A stretch of 63,580 bases of DNA from an uncultured Faecalicatena sp. (lineage in GTDB: Bacteria > Bacillota > Clostridia > Lachnospirales > Lachnospiraceae). The position numbers were made by a program, and so were the translations under genes. The stretch's first letter is position 1. The number at the start of each line of letters is the position of its first letter. The stretch is taken from positions 1-63,580 of the forward strand of contig CAOKHZ010000026.1 in the NCBI GenBank assembly GCA_948468385.1. Reading direction: 5' to 3'. Of the stretch, positions 1 to 7,943 are shown in pieces. The notes under the pieces were generated by a model, which did not search any database, was not told the origin of the DNA, and worked only from the letters and a program-made list of their open reading frames with translations.

Positions 1-155
1 ATGGAGTCTGCGACGTGGCTCTTCATGCGCTCCTCGCTGGCGCAGATGGAGTCTGTGATGTGAACCTTCATGCGCTCCTCGCTGGCGCAGATGGATGTGT
101 CCACAATGTGTTTCATCATGCTTTCCAGATTTGTCATGTCTTGTTGTTCTAACAT
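1..155 (-). CDS. Repeat-containing protein of unknown function (N-terminal part, cut by window edge)
   Basis: Reading leftward, an ATG at 155-153 follows a good AGGAGGAA ribosome binding site (about 160-168) and the frame stays open to the window edge, giving 51 residues. After about 20 residues the protein enters a repeat of 15 residues: the DNA units 46-90 and 1-45 are near-identical 45-mers, and the peptide core DSICASEERMK recurs. A degenerate third unit (DTSI) sits before them. The composition (charged, no Pro or Gly) suggests a helical or coiled-coil repeat. I do not recognise the family. The C-terminus and full repeat number lie outside the window. Confidence 0.6.
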   Translation of the reverse strand, partial: MLEQQDMTNLESMMKHIVDTSICASEERMKVHITDSICASEERMKSHVADS

Positions 156-476
156 AAGCGTTCCTCCTCGTATGGTTTGGATTTTTGAATGTGTTTTGTA
201 TACTACAAAGCAATCGTAGCATAGGTTTTTTGAGTTGTAAATACGGGTGAGGGCAGGGAACGAATGTTTGGGCGGCCACCCCGCAAAAAGTAACATACTA
301 TGCGGATTTTACACATCTTTTATAAAATAGAAGAACTTTCTTAACAAATATCTTGTATACTTGTTTTTGGCATTTGTGGTTGCGTGACGAAATGGTTTTG
401 ACAATGGGGAGAATCAAAGGTGCACGCTTTTGTTACAGATGACGACATTTATTATGAGGATACGAGGTAATGAAAC
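156..476. other. Divergent intergenic region
   Basis: This 321-base A+T-rich gap separates the leftward repeat-protein gene from relQ and must hold promoters for both. I see several T-rich and TATA-like stretches, but no -35/-10 pair with good spacing and no ORF or stem-loop that I can defend. Confidence 0.4.
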
Positions 477-1184
477 GTGAGAAACACAGTTGACGTGACA
501 ATTCGGGAAACGGTGGGCGAGTTGGCTTATGAGGAAATCGCGGAGGAGGATGACAGGCTTTTGCCACAGCTTCATGATTATCTGGATACGGAAAGACAGT
601 TTCGCAAGGCGTTGTTCTTTTATGAGGCCGGATTGCAGCAGATTATGGCGAAGCTGGAGATATTGAACCGTGAGTTCCAGTATGGCAATGATCGAAACCC
701 GATTGAAAATGTGAAAAGCAGGGTGAAGTCGGAACGGAGCATCGTCGAGAAGATGAAGAAGAAGGGGCTGCCAATGACGATTAGCGCCATGATGGGCAAT
801 ATATACGACATCGCGGGAATACGGGTGGTCTGCCCGTTCATTTCCGACGTGTACCAGGTGGCCCGGATGATCTTGTCGCAGAAAGACATCAATCTGGTGA
901 CGATGAAGGATTACATAAAGGAACCTAAGCCAAACGGTTATCGAAGCCTTCACCTGATTGTTCTGGTGGACGTGTTCTTTTCCGAGCAGATGCAACAAAT
1001 TCCGGTGGAAATCCAGTTGCGCTCCATTGCCATGAACTGTTGGGCGAGTACCGAGCACCAGCTCCGTTACAAAAAGGATCGTGTATTGACGAAGGAGATG
1101 CAGCAGGAATTGAAGAAATGTGCCGACTTGATGGCGGAGGCTGACCAGAAGATGCAGGCGTTGGCGACGGAACTGAAATTTTAG
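477..1184 (+). CDS. relQ: Small alarmone synthetase, RelQ/YjbM type ((p)ppGpp synthase)
   Basis: The 235-residue protein has only the RelA/SpoT synthetase domain, with no hydrolase, TGS or ACT domain, and is close to the usual 210-250 residues of RelQ-type enzymes. Visible family motifs are DIAGIRVVCPF (111-121), the G-YRSLH segment (154-159) and the VEIQLRS...NCWASTEH block (177-194). Such enzymes transfer pyrophosphate from ATP to GDP or GTP in the stringent response. The start is GTG at 477 with a GAGG box at 464-467; the ATG at 471 is out of frame and meets a stop after seven codons. It is transcribed alone, and the metal pump downstream has its own promoter. Confidence 0.9.
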   Translation: MRNTVDVTIRETVGELAYEEIAEEDDRLLPQLHDYLDTERQFRKALFFYEAGLQQIMAKLEILNREFQYGNDRNPIENVKSRVKSERSIVEKMKKKGLPMTISAMMGNIYDIAGIRVVCPFISDVYQVARMILSQKDINLVTMKDYIKEPKPNGYRSLHLIVLVDVFFSEQMQQIPVEIQLRSIAMNCWASTEHQLRYKKDRVLTKEMQQELKKCADLMAEADQKMQALATELKF

Positions 1185-1186
1185 TA

Positions 1187-1245
1187 TTGACATTTCCGAT
1201 TTGCGTGTTATAATTTGTTTAAACATATGAATAATTGTTCATATG
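1187..1245 (+). promoter_or_regulatory. Promoter and ArsR/SmtB-type operator of the metal-efflux gene
   Basis: TTGACA (1187-1192) and TATAAT (1209-1214) are separated by 16 bases. Just downstream lies a perfect inverted repeat, CATATGAA (1224-1231), six bases, TTCATATG (1238-1245). This matches the ATATGAA...TTCATAT operator type bound by CadC/CzrA/SmtB repressors, and an ArsR-family gene follows the pump at 3354. Position over the transcription start fits metal-relieved repression. The operator assignment is inferred from sequence likeness and context. Confidence 0.8.
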
Positions 1246-1274
1246 AAATAATGAAGCGGAGAGGAAATGAGACG

Positions 1275-3224
1275 ATGAATAAAAAGCAGAAAAAGGTTTT
1301 GATTCGAATATTTATTGCGGCGGTGCTGATGGTCGGATTCAGCTTGCTGCCGGTGGAAGGGGTTCTTCGGTTCGCATTGTTCATGATACCATACTTGGTG
1401 ATTGGTTATGACATTTTGAAAAAGGCCGGGAAGGGCATTCTAAACCGCCAGGTGTTTGACGAGAATTTCCTGATGGCGGTGGCGACGGTGGGAGCCATCA
1501 TTTTGGGTGAGTACACGGAGGGCGTGGCCGTGATGCTGTTCTACCAGATTGGCGAGTTGTTCCAAAGCTATGCGGTTGGAAAGAGCAGGCGCAACATCAG
1601 CGATTTGATGGACATTCGCCCGGATTATGCCAACGTGGAGCAGGACGGCAAGTTAGAAAGACGAGATCCCGACGAGGTGGAGGTTGGCACGGTAATCGTC
1701 GTGCAACCTGGTGAAAAGGTGCCGATTGACGGAATTATTGTAGAAGGAAATACGACTCTTAACACCAGCGCGCTGACCGGTGAGAGTGTACCGCGAAGTG
1801 TCAAGAGTGGTGACGAGGTGGTCAGCGGCTGCATTAATTTGAATGGCGTCATCAAGGTGCGAACGACGAAGGAATTCGGGGAGTCCACGGTGTCGAAGAT
1901 TTTGGAACTGGTGGAAAATGCGAGTTCCAGAAAATCCCGGTCTGAAAATTTTATCAGCAGGTTTGCCAAATACTATACCCCGACGGTGTGCTATGGCGCG
2001 TTGGCATTGGCGGTTTTGCCGCCCGTCGTGCGGCTGTTGTTTTTAGGCGTGGACGCGCAGTGGGGCGTATGGATTTACCGGGCGCTTACGTTCCTCGTCA
2101 TCAGTTGCCCGTGTGCGCTGGTCATCAGTATCCCCTTGAGCTTTTTCGCCGGGATTGGCGGAGCCAGCAGCCAGGGCGTGCTGGTCAAGGGGTCGAATTA
2201 TCTGGAGGCCCTTGCGTCCGCGAAGTATGTGGTGTTTGATAAGACGGGGACAATGACGCGGGGCGTGTTCGAGGTAAGCGGGGTGCACCATAACGAACTG
2301 GAAGAGAGGAAGCTCTTGGAATATGCGGCGTTGGCGGAAAGCTATTCCACTCATCCGATTAGCAAGAGTCTGCAGAGGGCTTACGCAAGTGCAAGTCAGG
2401 AGGAGAACAAGGCCGTGACTGCAAAGACGAAGCATGAGGCGGGCAAGATTTCAGACAAGGCCATAAATGTGGTGTTGGATCAGTCGAGGGTTTCCGACGT
2501 GGAGGAAATCGGTGGGGAAGGCGTGTTGGCGACGGTCGACGGGATTCGGGTGGCGGCAGGCAATGGGAAGCTGATGCGGCGGTTAGGCGTTGCGTATCAT
2601 GAGTGCCACCATGTGGGAACCGTCGTGCACATGGCTTTGGAGGGCGAATATGCCGGACACATTTTGATTTCGGACATGATTAAGCCGCATGCAAAGGAGG
2701 CAATCACGAAATTGAAACAGACCGGTGTGAAAAAGACCGTGATGTTGACTGGTGACTCCGCGCGGGTGGCCGAACAAGTGGCAAAGGAGCTGGGGATTGA
2801 CGAGGTGCGTGCCGAGTTGCTCCCGGGTGACAAAGTATCCATGGTTGAGAAATTGCTCGACGAGAAGGCGGCAAACGAAAAGCTGGCATTCGTGGGAGAC
2901 GGAATTAACGATGCGCCCGTCTTGTCCCGCGCCGACATTGGAATCGCCATGGGGGCGCTGGGTTCCGACGCGGCTATCGAGGCGGCCGACATCGTGCTGA
3001 TGGACGACGATCCGGTAAAGATTGCCAAGGCAATTGGCATCGCCAGAAAATGCATTCGCATCGTATACGAAAATATTTATTTTGCGATTGGCATCAAGAT
3101 AATATGCCTGATTTTGGGTGCCGTCGGCATTGCAAACATGTGGCTTGCCATTTTTGCCGACGTGGGCGTGATGGTAATCGCCGTGCTCAATGCCGTGCGG
3201 GCGTTGTTCGTGAAGAAGCTTTAA
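1275..3224 (+). CDS. cadA: Heavy-metal P1B-type ATPase (CadA/ZntA-like exporter)
   Basis: The 649-residue membrane pump uses ATP to export soft divalent metals, probably Zn, Cd or Pb. TGES lies at 168-171 (actuator), CPC at 278-280 in the metal-binding membrane helix, DKTGT from D322 (phosphorylation site) and GDGINDAP from G541 (hinge). The N-terminal heavy-metal-associated domain found in many CadA proteins is absent; the chain begins with basic residues and the first membrane pair. I chose ATG 1275 (MNKKQKK), preceded by GAGAGGAA; the 20 codons upstream overlap the operator. The exact metal is not decided by the sequence. Confidence 0.88.
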   Translation: MNKKQKKVLIRIFIAAVLMVGFSLLPVEGVLRFALFMIPYLVIGYDILKKAGKGILNRQVFDENFLMAVATVGAIILGEYTEGVAVMLFYQIGELFQSYAVGKSRRNISDLMDIRPDYANVEQDGKLERRDPDEVEVGTVIVVQPGEKVPIDGIIVEGNTTLNTSALTGESVPRSVKSGDEVVSGCINLNGVIKVRTTKEFGESTVSKILELVENASSRKSRSENFISRFAKYYTPTVCYGALALAVLPPVVRLLFLGVDAQWGVWIYRALTFLVISCPCALVISIPLSFFAGIGGASSQGVLVKGSNYLEALASAKYVVFDKTGTMTRGVFEVSGVHHNELEERKLLEYAALAESYSTHPISKSLQRAYASASQEENKAVTAKTKHEAGKISDKAINVVLDQSRVSDVEEIGGEGVLATVDGIRVAAGNGKLMRRLGVAYHECHHVGTVVHMALEGEYAGHILISDMIKPHAKEAITKLKQTGVKKTVMLTGDSARVAEQVAKELGIDEVRAELLPGDKVSMVEKLLDEKAANEKLAFVGDGINDAPVLSRADIGIAMGALGSDAAIEAADIVLMDDDPVKIAKAIGIARKCIRIVYENIYFAIGIKIICLILGAVGIANMWLAIFADVGVMVIAVLNAVRALFVKKL

Positions 3225-3226
3225 AA

Positions 3227-3310
3227 TTGTGTGTGGCGAAGACGGATGGGGTAACAGTTCAGACTTGTCTGAACTGTTACGGATGCGGTGCAGATTGCGA
3301 ATTCATGTGA
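3227..3310 (+). CDS. Possible cysteine-rich micropeptide between pump and regulator
   Basis: A short frame opening at TTG 3227 (or GTG 3233) and ending at 3310 encodes about 25-27 residues finishing in CLNCYGCGADCEFM, a dense run of cysteines that could bind soft metals. It lies between the metal pump and its regulator. No convincing ribosome binding site precedes either start, and the frame overlaps the 3251-3280 palindrome, so it may be chance. Confidence 0.2.
   Translation: MCVAKTDGVTVQTCLNCYGCGADCEFM
3251..3280. repeat. Perfect 30-base palindrome between cadA and its regulator
   Basis: Arms GTAACAGTTCAGAC and GTCTGAACTGTTAC (14 bases each) flank a central TT. There is no T-run after it, so it is not a typical terminator. 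It could be a second regulator-binding site in front of the ArsR gene, or an mRNA hairpin that adjusts expression between the two genes. Confidence 0.6.
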
Positions 3311-3353
3311 AGAATAAAATATAGAAAAGGTCTAAGAAAGGTGGAAAAGGTTC

Positions 3354-3716
3354 ATGTATCAGGAAGAGATGGAAGTGTGCGAGACAACGGAAGTCCATGA
3401 GGATCTGGTAAGGCTCGTGAATGAGACGATGCCGGCGGAAAACGAATTGTATGATTTGGCGGAATTGTTCAAGGTGTTTGGGGATTCCACGCGGATTCGT
3501 ATTTTGTTCGTGCTGTTCGAGGCGGAAGTGTGCGTGTGTGATTTGGCGGAAGCACTTAATATGACGCAGTCGGCGATTTCGCACCAGCTTCGCATCCTCA
3601 AACAAAGCAAGCTGGTCAAGAGCAGGAGAGAGGGAAAATCGATATTCTATTCGTTGGCGGACGACCATGTGAAGACGATTATCGCGCAGGGGATGGAGCA
3701 TGTCGGGGAGGATTGA
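3354..3716 (+). CDS. ArsR/SmtB-family metal-sensing repressor (CadC/CzrA-like)
   Basis: This 120-residue winged-helix repressor follows the metal pump on the same strand, after GAAAGGTGG. It has the CadC-type metal box E-V-C-V-C-D (C60, C62), an extra N-terminal cysteine (C9), and at the C-terminus the alpha-5 zinc pattern D103-x-H105-x10-H116-x2-E119. The helix-turn-helix is roughly 63-85 (TQSAISHQLRILK). Metal binding normally releases these dimers from DNA; the likely target is the inverted repeat at 1224-1245. Both known metal-site classes appear intact, so it may answer to Cd/Pb and Zn. Confidence 0.9.
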   Translation: MYQEEMEVCETTEVHEDLVRLVNETMPAENELYDLAELFKVFGDSTRIRILFVLFEAEVCVCDLAEALNMTQSAISHQLRILKQSKLVKSRREGKSIFYSLADDHVKTIIAQGMEHVGED

Positions 3717-3849
3717 ATGATGGAAAAGTAACCTTAACACAGATAATAACTTGAGTTTTTTTATGAAGAGGGTTGAGGAAAAAGGATGCAAGGTATATAA
3801 TGGTATTTAAACAAAAGGTTATCTGGGATAATGAAGAAAGGATTTCATC

Positions 3850-4578
3850 ATGATAGACGTACACGATATCAAGTCCATTTCCATGGACTGTTCCATGGCG
3901 GAGTTTGTCGGGACGACGGTTCTTGACACCATCGGACTGGTGATTCCGGGAGTCACCGAGGCTCTCTTGAAGCAAATGAACCTGCCACGTGCATGTAAAA
4001 GTCTTGGGCTTTTAAGCTCGCGCACCGGCGCGGCCGGGCAGATTAATGCGGTGGACGAGGCCGTGAAGTCCACGAACACGGAGGTGCTTTCCATCGAGCT
4101 TCCCCGTGACACCAAGGGATGGGGCGGCCATGGCAATTTCATCATCATCGGTGGTGATAACGTGTCCGACGTGCGAAGGGCGGTGGAAATTGCCTTGGAA
4201 TATACTGAAAAATATGCCGGCGAACTTTATATCAGCGAGGCCGGCCATTTGGAATTTACGTATTCCGCAAATGCGGATCATGCGTTGCAGATGGCTTTTG
4301 GCGCGCCCTTGGGCAAGCCGTTTGGGTTTTTCTGCGGCTCGCCTGCGGCCATCGGGCTTGTGATGGCGGATTTGGCCGTGAAGTCGTCCCCGGTGGAGAT
4401 TATCAAATATATGACTCCCACGCGCGAAACCAGTCACTCGAACGAGGTCATCGTGACCGTGACCGGCGATGCCAGTGCGGTGAAAAACGCCGTGCTGACC
4501 GCGCGGGATGCGGGATTACGACTGCTCGTGTCCATGGGGAGTTATCCTGAGACACCATCCAGGCCGTATCTGGAGTAA
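3850..4578 (+). CDS. PduB-like bacterial microcompartment shell protein (orphan)
   Basis: The 242-residue protein matches the tandem-BMC shell protein PduB: FVGTTVLDTIGLVIPGV near the N-terminus, the SSRTGAAGQINAVDEAVK...STNTEVLSIELPRDTKG block (about 57-89), EAGHLEF and the FGAPLGKPFG..GSPAAIGLVMAD segment in the second half. PduB forms trimeric pseudohexamers in propanediol or ethanolamine-type shells. No microcompartment enzymes, other shell proteins or vitamin-B12 genes are near; it sits between the metal-resistance genes and coat proteins, with its own ribosome binding site (AAAGGA) and a terminator after it. Its role outside a full shell locus is unknown. Confidence 0.88.
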   Translation: MIDVHDIKSISMDCSMAEFVGTTVLDTIGLVIPGVTEALLKQMNLPRACKSLGLLSSRTGAAGQINAVDEAVKSTNTEVLSIELPRDTKGWGGHGNFIIIGGDNVSDVRRAVEIALEYTEKYAGELYISEAGHLEFTYSANADHALQMAFGAPLGKPFGFFCGSPAAIGLVMADLAVKSSPVEIIKYMTPTRETSHSNEVIVTVTGDASAVKNAVLTARDAGLRLLVSMGSYPETPSRPYLE

Positions 4579-4674
4579 GTAGGAGAAAGAACGGTGCAGG
4601 CATCTCTGCCGGTTGACAGGCGTTTCCGAAAACGTTGGAACGATTGCCAAAGGTTTGGTTGTGTATCTTGCAGG

Positions 4675-4715
4675 CGCTATGCCACCCTGCCGGGAGCATA
4701 GCGTCGTTTGTTGTC
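4675..4715 (+). terminator. Terminator after the PduB-like gene
   Basis: CGCTATGC (4675-4682) pairs with GCATAGCG (4696-4703) across a 13-base loop and is followed by the T-rich TCGTTTGTTGT. It separates the shell-protein gene from the convergent coat operon. Confidence 0.6.
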
Positions 4716-4771
4716 AGCAGCCCGTTTCATGGTCTGCGCGTAGTCCCTTGTAAACGGACTTGTCGTGCCCT

Positions 4772-5029
4772 TTAGAACATTTTCGGCTGGCTTAAGATGG
4801 ATTTCACGTGGTTGATTTCCTCTTGTGTGGCCTTTTGCGCCGGGGTGTAGTATTGTTTTTCCTTGGCAATCTGGTAGATGCGTTCTTGTGCCGACTCGCA
4901 CTTGGTGCGCATTTGTTTCAGGCATTGCTTCAGTTCCGAGTTCTCCGTCTGGGGAATCATGTCCCCGAACATTTTTAATTCTCCGTTCACGCCGTTCAAG
5001 GCGTCAGATACCATCGTCTTCTCAGTCAT
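4772..5029 (-). CDS. Spore coat protein, CotF-like
   Basis: The 85-residue helical protein (MIPQTENSELKQCLKQMRTKCESAQERIYQIAKE) has the look of the CotF/YhcQ spore-coat group common in clostridia: alternating charged helices, a LKQCLKQ..R segment and a YY(T)PA motif near the C-terminus. A strong AGGAGGCGG box precedes the ATG at 5029. It is the second gene of a two-gene coat unit, 12 bases after its neighbour. It probably acts in the mother-cell-made coat; the exact layer is unknown. Confidence 0.75.
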   Translation of the reverse strand: MTEKTMVSDALNGVNGELKMFGDMIPQTENSELKQCLKQMRTKCESAQERIYQIAKEKQYYTPAQKATQEEINHVKSILSQPKMF

Positions 5030-5041
5030 TGTGGCCGCCTC

Positions 5042-5224
5042 CTATAAAAATTTCATCAAGTCTTGTTTGTTTTTCATGGCGGAGTCCGCCGCCTCTTGGA
5101 AGAATTTTTTGACTTCCGGGTCTTCCGCCTGGGACGCGTATTCCGTCATCTTGCAGTGTGACGTGTTGTAGCCTCCGATTAGGTGGCGCAGGTTTTGTAA
5201 GTCCAGCATAGATAAATCAGCCAT
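5042..5224 (-). CDS. Small spore coat protein (CotF family)
   Basis: I start this 60-residue protein at ATG 5224-5222 because AAGGAGGCAAC lies just upstream and the product then begins MADLSMLDLQNLRHLI, as in short CotF-type coat proteins. The longer open frame to 5332 has no such signal. It shares the helical, Gln/Lys/Glu-rich composition of its downstream partner, and together they look like two halves of the longer CotF fold. I could not identify a convincing sigma-E or sigma-K promoter. Confidence 0.75.
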   Translation of the reverse strand: MADLSMLDLQNLRHLIGGYNTSHCKMTEYASQAEDPEVKKFFQEAADSAMKNKQDLMKFL

Positions 5225-5544
5225 GGTTTGTTGCCTCCTTTTTTGTCCGTATGGCGTTTCTGGGAAGGTAGCGTTTGGAACCGGAGCTACCAAAATGTCG
5301 TTGTAAAAAGTCATTTTTGAAACGCGATACATGTTTTGTGTTGTTTACAAGGCAATAGTATGTCCGAAAAGCCGGAAAATATCTGAATAGTGGAAGAAAT
5401 GGTGCGACATTTAACATTTCGCTAACAATTCTGTGTTATGATATCCCAAAAATCAAAGATGTGGTGGTTAAAAAGCAGCATGAAACGTAAGACCTTTTGA
5501 CCCTGGAATCATCAAAAATATAAAAATTTTAAGAGAGGTGCGGC
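5225..5544. other. Divergent region between coat operon and two-component operon
   Basis: This 320-base stretch carries the start signals of both neighbours. A TATGAT box near 5435 could be a -10 for the response regulator but lacks a well-spaced -35. No hairpin or further gene is evident. Confidence 0.4.
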
Positions 5545-6219
5545 ATGATTAAAATTTTAGTGGTTGAGGATGAGGAAAAGTTAAACAAATCGGTTTGCCG
5601 TTTTTTGCGGGACAATGGCTATGACCCAGTTCCCTGCCTGAAGGCAGACGAGGCGCTGGACGTGATGTCCGAACAGATGATTGACATGATTATTTCCGAC
5701 GTCATGATGCCGGGGATGGACGGCTTTGAATTTGCGGATGCGGTGCGCAAGCTGGATGAAAAGATTCCGATTCTTTTTATGACGGCGTTGGATGACATTT
5801 CTTCCAAGAAGAAGGGATTTCGGATTGGAATTGATGATTATATGGTCAAGCCGATTGAGTTTGACGAGCTTTTGATGCGGGTGCAGGCTCTTCTGCGGCG
5901 GGCGAACATTCTAAGTGAGCGGAAGCTGACGATTGGAAACGTAGTGCTGGATTCGGACGAGCTGGCGGCTTATGTGGACGGAGAGCAGGTGCCTATGACC
6001 GTTCGGGAATTCCATGTACTGCACAAGCTGCTTTCCTATCCGAAGAAGACGTTTACGAGGATTGCCTTGATGGACGAGTTCTGGGGATATGACAGCGAGT
6101 CCGACCCGCGAACCGTGGACGTGTACATTACCAAACTGCGCAGCAAATTCAAAACTTGTGATGCATTTGAAATCGTGACCGTGCATGGGCTCGGATACAA
6201 GGCCATCGTGCATGAGTAG
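5545..6219 (+). CDS. OmpR/PhoB-family response regulator
   Basis: The 224-residue protein has a receiver domain (1-120) with phospho-acceptor D52 in IISDVMMPGMDG, acidic pocket VEDEE at 7-11, a conserved TAL near 84 and K near 105 (YMVKP), followed by an OmpR-type winged helix (FHVLHKLLSYPKKTFTRIALMDEFWG...RTVDVYITKLRSK). AGAGAGGTG precedes the ATG. It is followed at once by its presumed histidine kinase. The regulated genes cannot be read from the sequence. Confidence 0.92.
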   Translation: MIKILVVEDEEKLNKSVCRFLRDNGYDPVPCLKADEALDVMSEQMIDMIISDVMMPGMDGFEFADAVRKLDEKIPILFMTALDDISSKKKGFRIGIDDYMVKPIEFDELLMRVQALLRRANILSERKLTIGNVVLDSDELAAYVDGEQVPMTVREFHVLHKLLSYPKKTFTRIALMDEFWGYDSESDPRTVDVYITKLRSKFKTCDAFEIVTVHGLGYKAIVHE

Positions 6220-6308
6220 GTGGCCTGGGAAAAGAATCATCGTGTATGAGCAGGCGGCCTGAAAAGAAGGGCAGGAGGTTGAAGGCGGAGTACGAAAAGG
6301 AGAGGGGC

Positions 6309-7442
6309 ATGGAGGATAAAAAGAAGGAAAAACTCGGTAGGGGAGAGGGCTCTGAAGTGAAGCCCGGCAAAGTGATTTCGTTTAGCAGTTATTTTATTTT
6401 TTTCTTGTCCGTGTGCTTTTTGAGCGGGGTGAATCTTTTGCTGTATGGACGGGTCGTGTACGCGTTTGGAAATGATTTGTATGACTGGCGAGCCATTCTG
6501 GCGGTTGCGGCCAACGTGGTGTTTGTCAGTGCGGTGGTCTGTATCATTGACGGTACGCGCCGGCGATTTACGATAGAGGCTCCGCTTGTGCGTATCATGG
6601 AAGGACTTTCCCATATTTCGCGCGGAGAGTATGGTTATCAGATTGAGCCGCCCTATACGAGGCGAGTCAATGAATTTGACGACATTATAGACAGCATCAA
6701 TGAATTGTCGAGGGAGTTGGCCAATACGGAGACGCTAAAGACGGACTTTGTGGCAAATGTGACGCATGAGATGAAAACGCCGCTGGCGATTATTTTAAAC
6801 CATGCCAGCTTGTTACAAAATGCGAAGCTGACGGACGAGGAGCGGAAAGAATATCTAGATACTCTGGTAAACGCGTCCAAACGCCTGAACGGTCTTGTCG
6901 TAAACATGCTTAAGTTAAACAAGCTGGAAAAGCAAAACATTTATCCGGAGCGGGAGCATTTTAACGTCGGGGAGCAGTTGCGAAACGTGTTTCTGGCATT
7001 TGAAGGGGCGTGGAGTGAAAAGGAGCTGGACATCGACATTGACGTGGATGACGTTATGATGGAGGGAGACGAAGGGTTGTTGGAAATCGTATGGAGCAAT
7101 CTGATTTCCAATGCCATTAAGTTTACGCCGAGCGAGGGGATGCTTCGGATTGTATTAAAAGAAGAGGAAGGAAAGATGGTAACGGTGATGGTGCAAGATA
7201 GTGGTTGTGGCATGGACAGTGCGACGGGAAAGCATATTTTTGACAAGTTCTATCAGGGAGATACATCCCACGCGAAGGAAGGAAACGGACTTGGCCTGGC
7301 AATGGTAAAGCGGGTCATTGACATTGTGGAAGGGGAAATTTGCGTGGACAGCAAAGTGGGGGAGGGTACGACGTTTACGGTGAAGGTGCCAAATGGCTCG
7401 GACAGATACGAGGGCATGCATAGAGGAGGCAAGCGGCAATGA
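6309..7442 (+). CDS. Sensor histidine kinase
   Basis: Two membrane helices (about residues 20-45 and 58-80) are joined by a very short external loop, then a HAMP-like linker, the dimerisation/phospho-acceptor helix with H153 (NVTHEMKTPLAII), and an ATPase domain with N, G1 (DSGCGMD), F and G2 (GNGLGLAMV) boxes. I prefer ATG 6309 (AAGGAGAGGGG upstream), giving 377 residues; an in-frame ATG at 6246 has no clear ribosome binding site. The lack of an extracellular domain fits the intramembrane-sensing kinases that watch cell-envelope stress or a membrane partner, possibly the small protein encoded next. Confidence 0.9.
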   Translation: MEDKKKEKLGRGEGSEVKPGKVISFSSYFIFFLSVCFLSGVNLLLYGRVVYAFGNDLYDWRAILAVAANVVFVSAVVCIIDGTRRRFTIEAPLVRIMEGLSHISRGEYGYQIEPPYTRRVNEFDDIIDSINELSRELANTETLKTDFVANVTHEMKTPLAIILNHASLLQNAKLTDEERKEYLDTLVNASKRLNGLVVNMLKLNKLEKQNIYPEREHFNVGEQLRNVFLAFEGAWSEKELDIDIDVDDVMMEGDEGLLEIVWSNLISNAIKFTPSEGMLRIVLKEEEGKMVTVMVQDSGCGMDSATGKHIFDKFYQGDTSHAKEGNGLGLAMVKRVIDIVEGEICVDSKVGEGTTFTVKVPNGSDRYEGMHRGGKRQ

Positions 7443-7870
7443 TGGAACAAAACATGGATGGACAAAACGGTACGTCAGAAGGATTCCAGATGCGTTATAA
7501 TGCGAGCGAGCATAAGACGCGTAGCCAGGAAATCGAGCGTATCCGCAGCCAGTATGCGGCGCATGAGCAGAAAAAAGATGGAAAAGAAGTAGACGAACTG
7601 GAACAGTTGCGAAAACTGGATGAAAGAGCCAAGACACCGGCGCTCGTCGTTTCTCTGTCATTGGGAGTGGGAGGGACGTTGATACTTGGACTCGGCATGA
7701 GCATGTGTCTTGCCATGGATCTTATGATTCTAGGAATTATAATCGGCGTGCTGGGGATGGTGATTTTGTCGTTGGCCTTTCCTGCGCACCAGTATTTGCT
7801 AAAGAAAGGAAAAGAAAAGTACGGGGAGGAAATTTGCAGGCTGTGTGAAGTGCTGGAGGAAGAGGAGTAA
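7439..7870 (+). CDS. Two-helix membrane protein co-transcribed with the two-component system
   Basis: The ATG overlaps the kinase stop codon (ATGA), so the two are translationally coupled. The 143-residue product has a charged, helical N-terminal half (ASEHKTRSQEIERIRSQYAA..., probably coiled coil), then two adjacent hydrophobic helices (about 72-115) and a charged tail ending EEEE. I do not recognise a functional family. Its position suggests a modulator or output of the sensor kinase. Confidence 0.75.
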   Translation: MMEQNMDGQNGTSEGFQMRYNASEHKTRSQEIERIRSQYAAHEQKKDGKEVDELEQLRKLDERAKTPALVVSLSLGVGGTLILGLGMSMCLAMDLMILGIIIGVLGMVILSLAFPAHQYLLKKGKEKYGEEICRLCEVLEEEE

Positions 7871-7884
7871 ATAGGGTAAAAGGA

Positions 7885-7916
7885 AAAAGGCCGGTGATTG
7901 GATTCCACGGCCTTTT
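7885..7916. terminator. Bidirectional terminator
   Basis: AAAAGGCCG (7885-7893) pairs with CGGCCTTTT (7908-7916). The A-run and T-run on either side let it work for both converging transcripts. Confidence 0.85.
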
Positions 7917-7943
7917 GAAAACGTCATAGGTTTTTACTTTGAA

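Noticed and set aside
1-90. Two 45-base direct repeats as the edge of a CRISPR array
   Set aside because: The units are contiguous with no spacers and encode an in-frame 15-residue protein repeat behind a good ribosome binding site.
3251-3280. Palindrome as the cadA terminator
   Set aside because: No T-run follows on either strand, and the perfect two-base-loop symmetry suits a protein site or a regulatory hairpin better.
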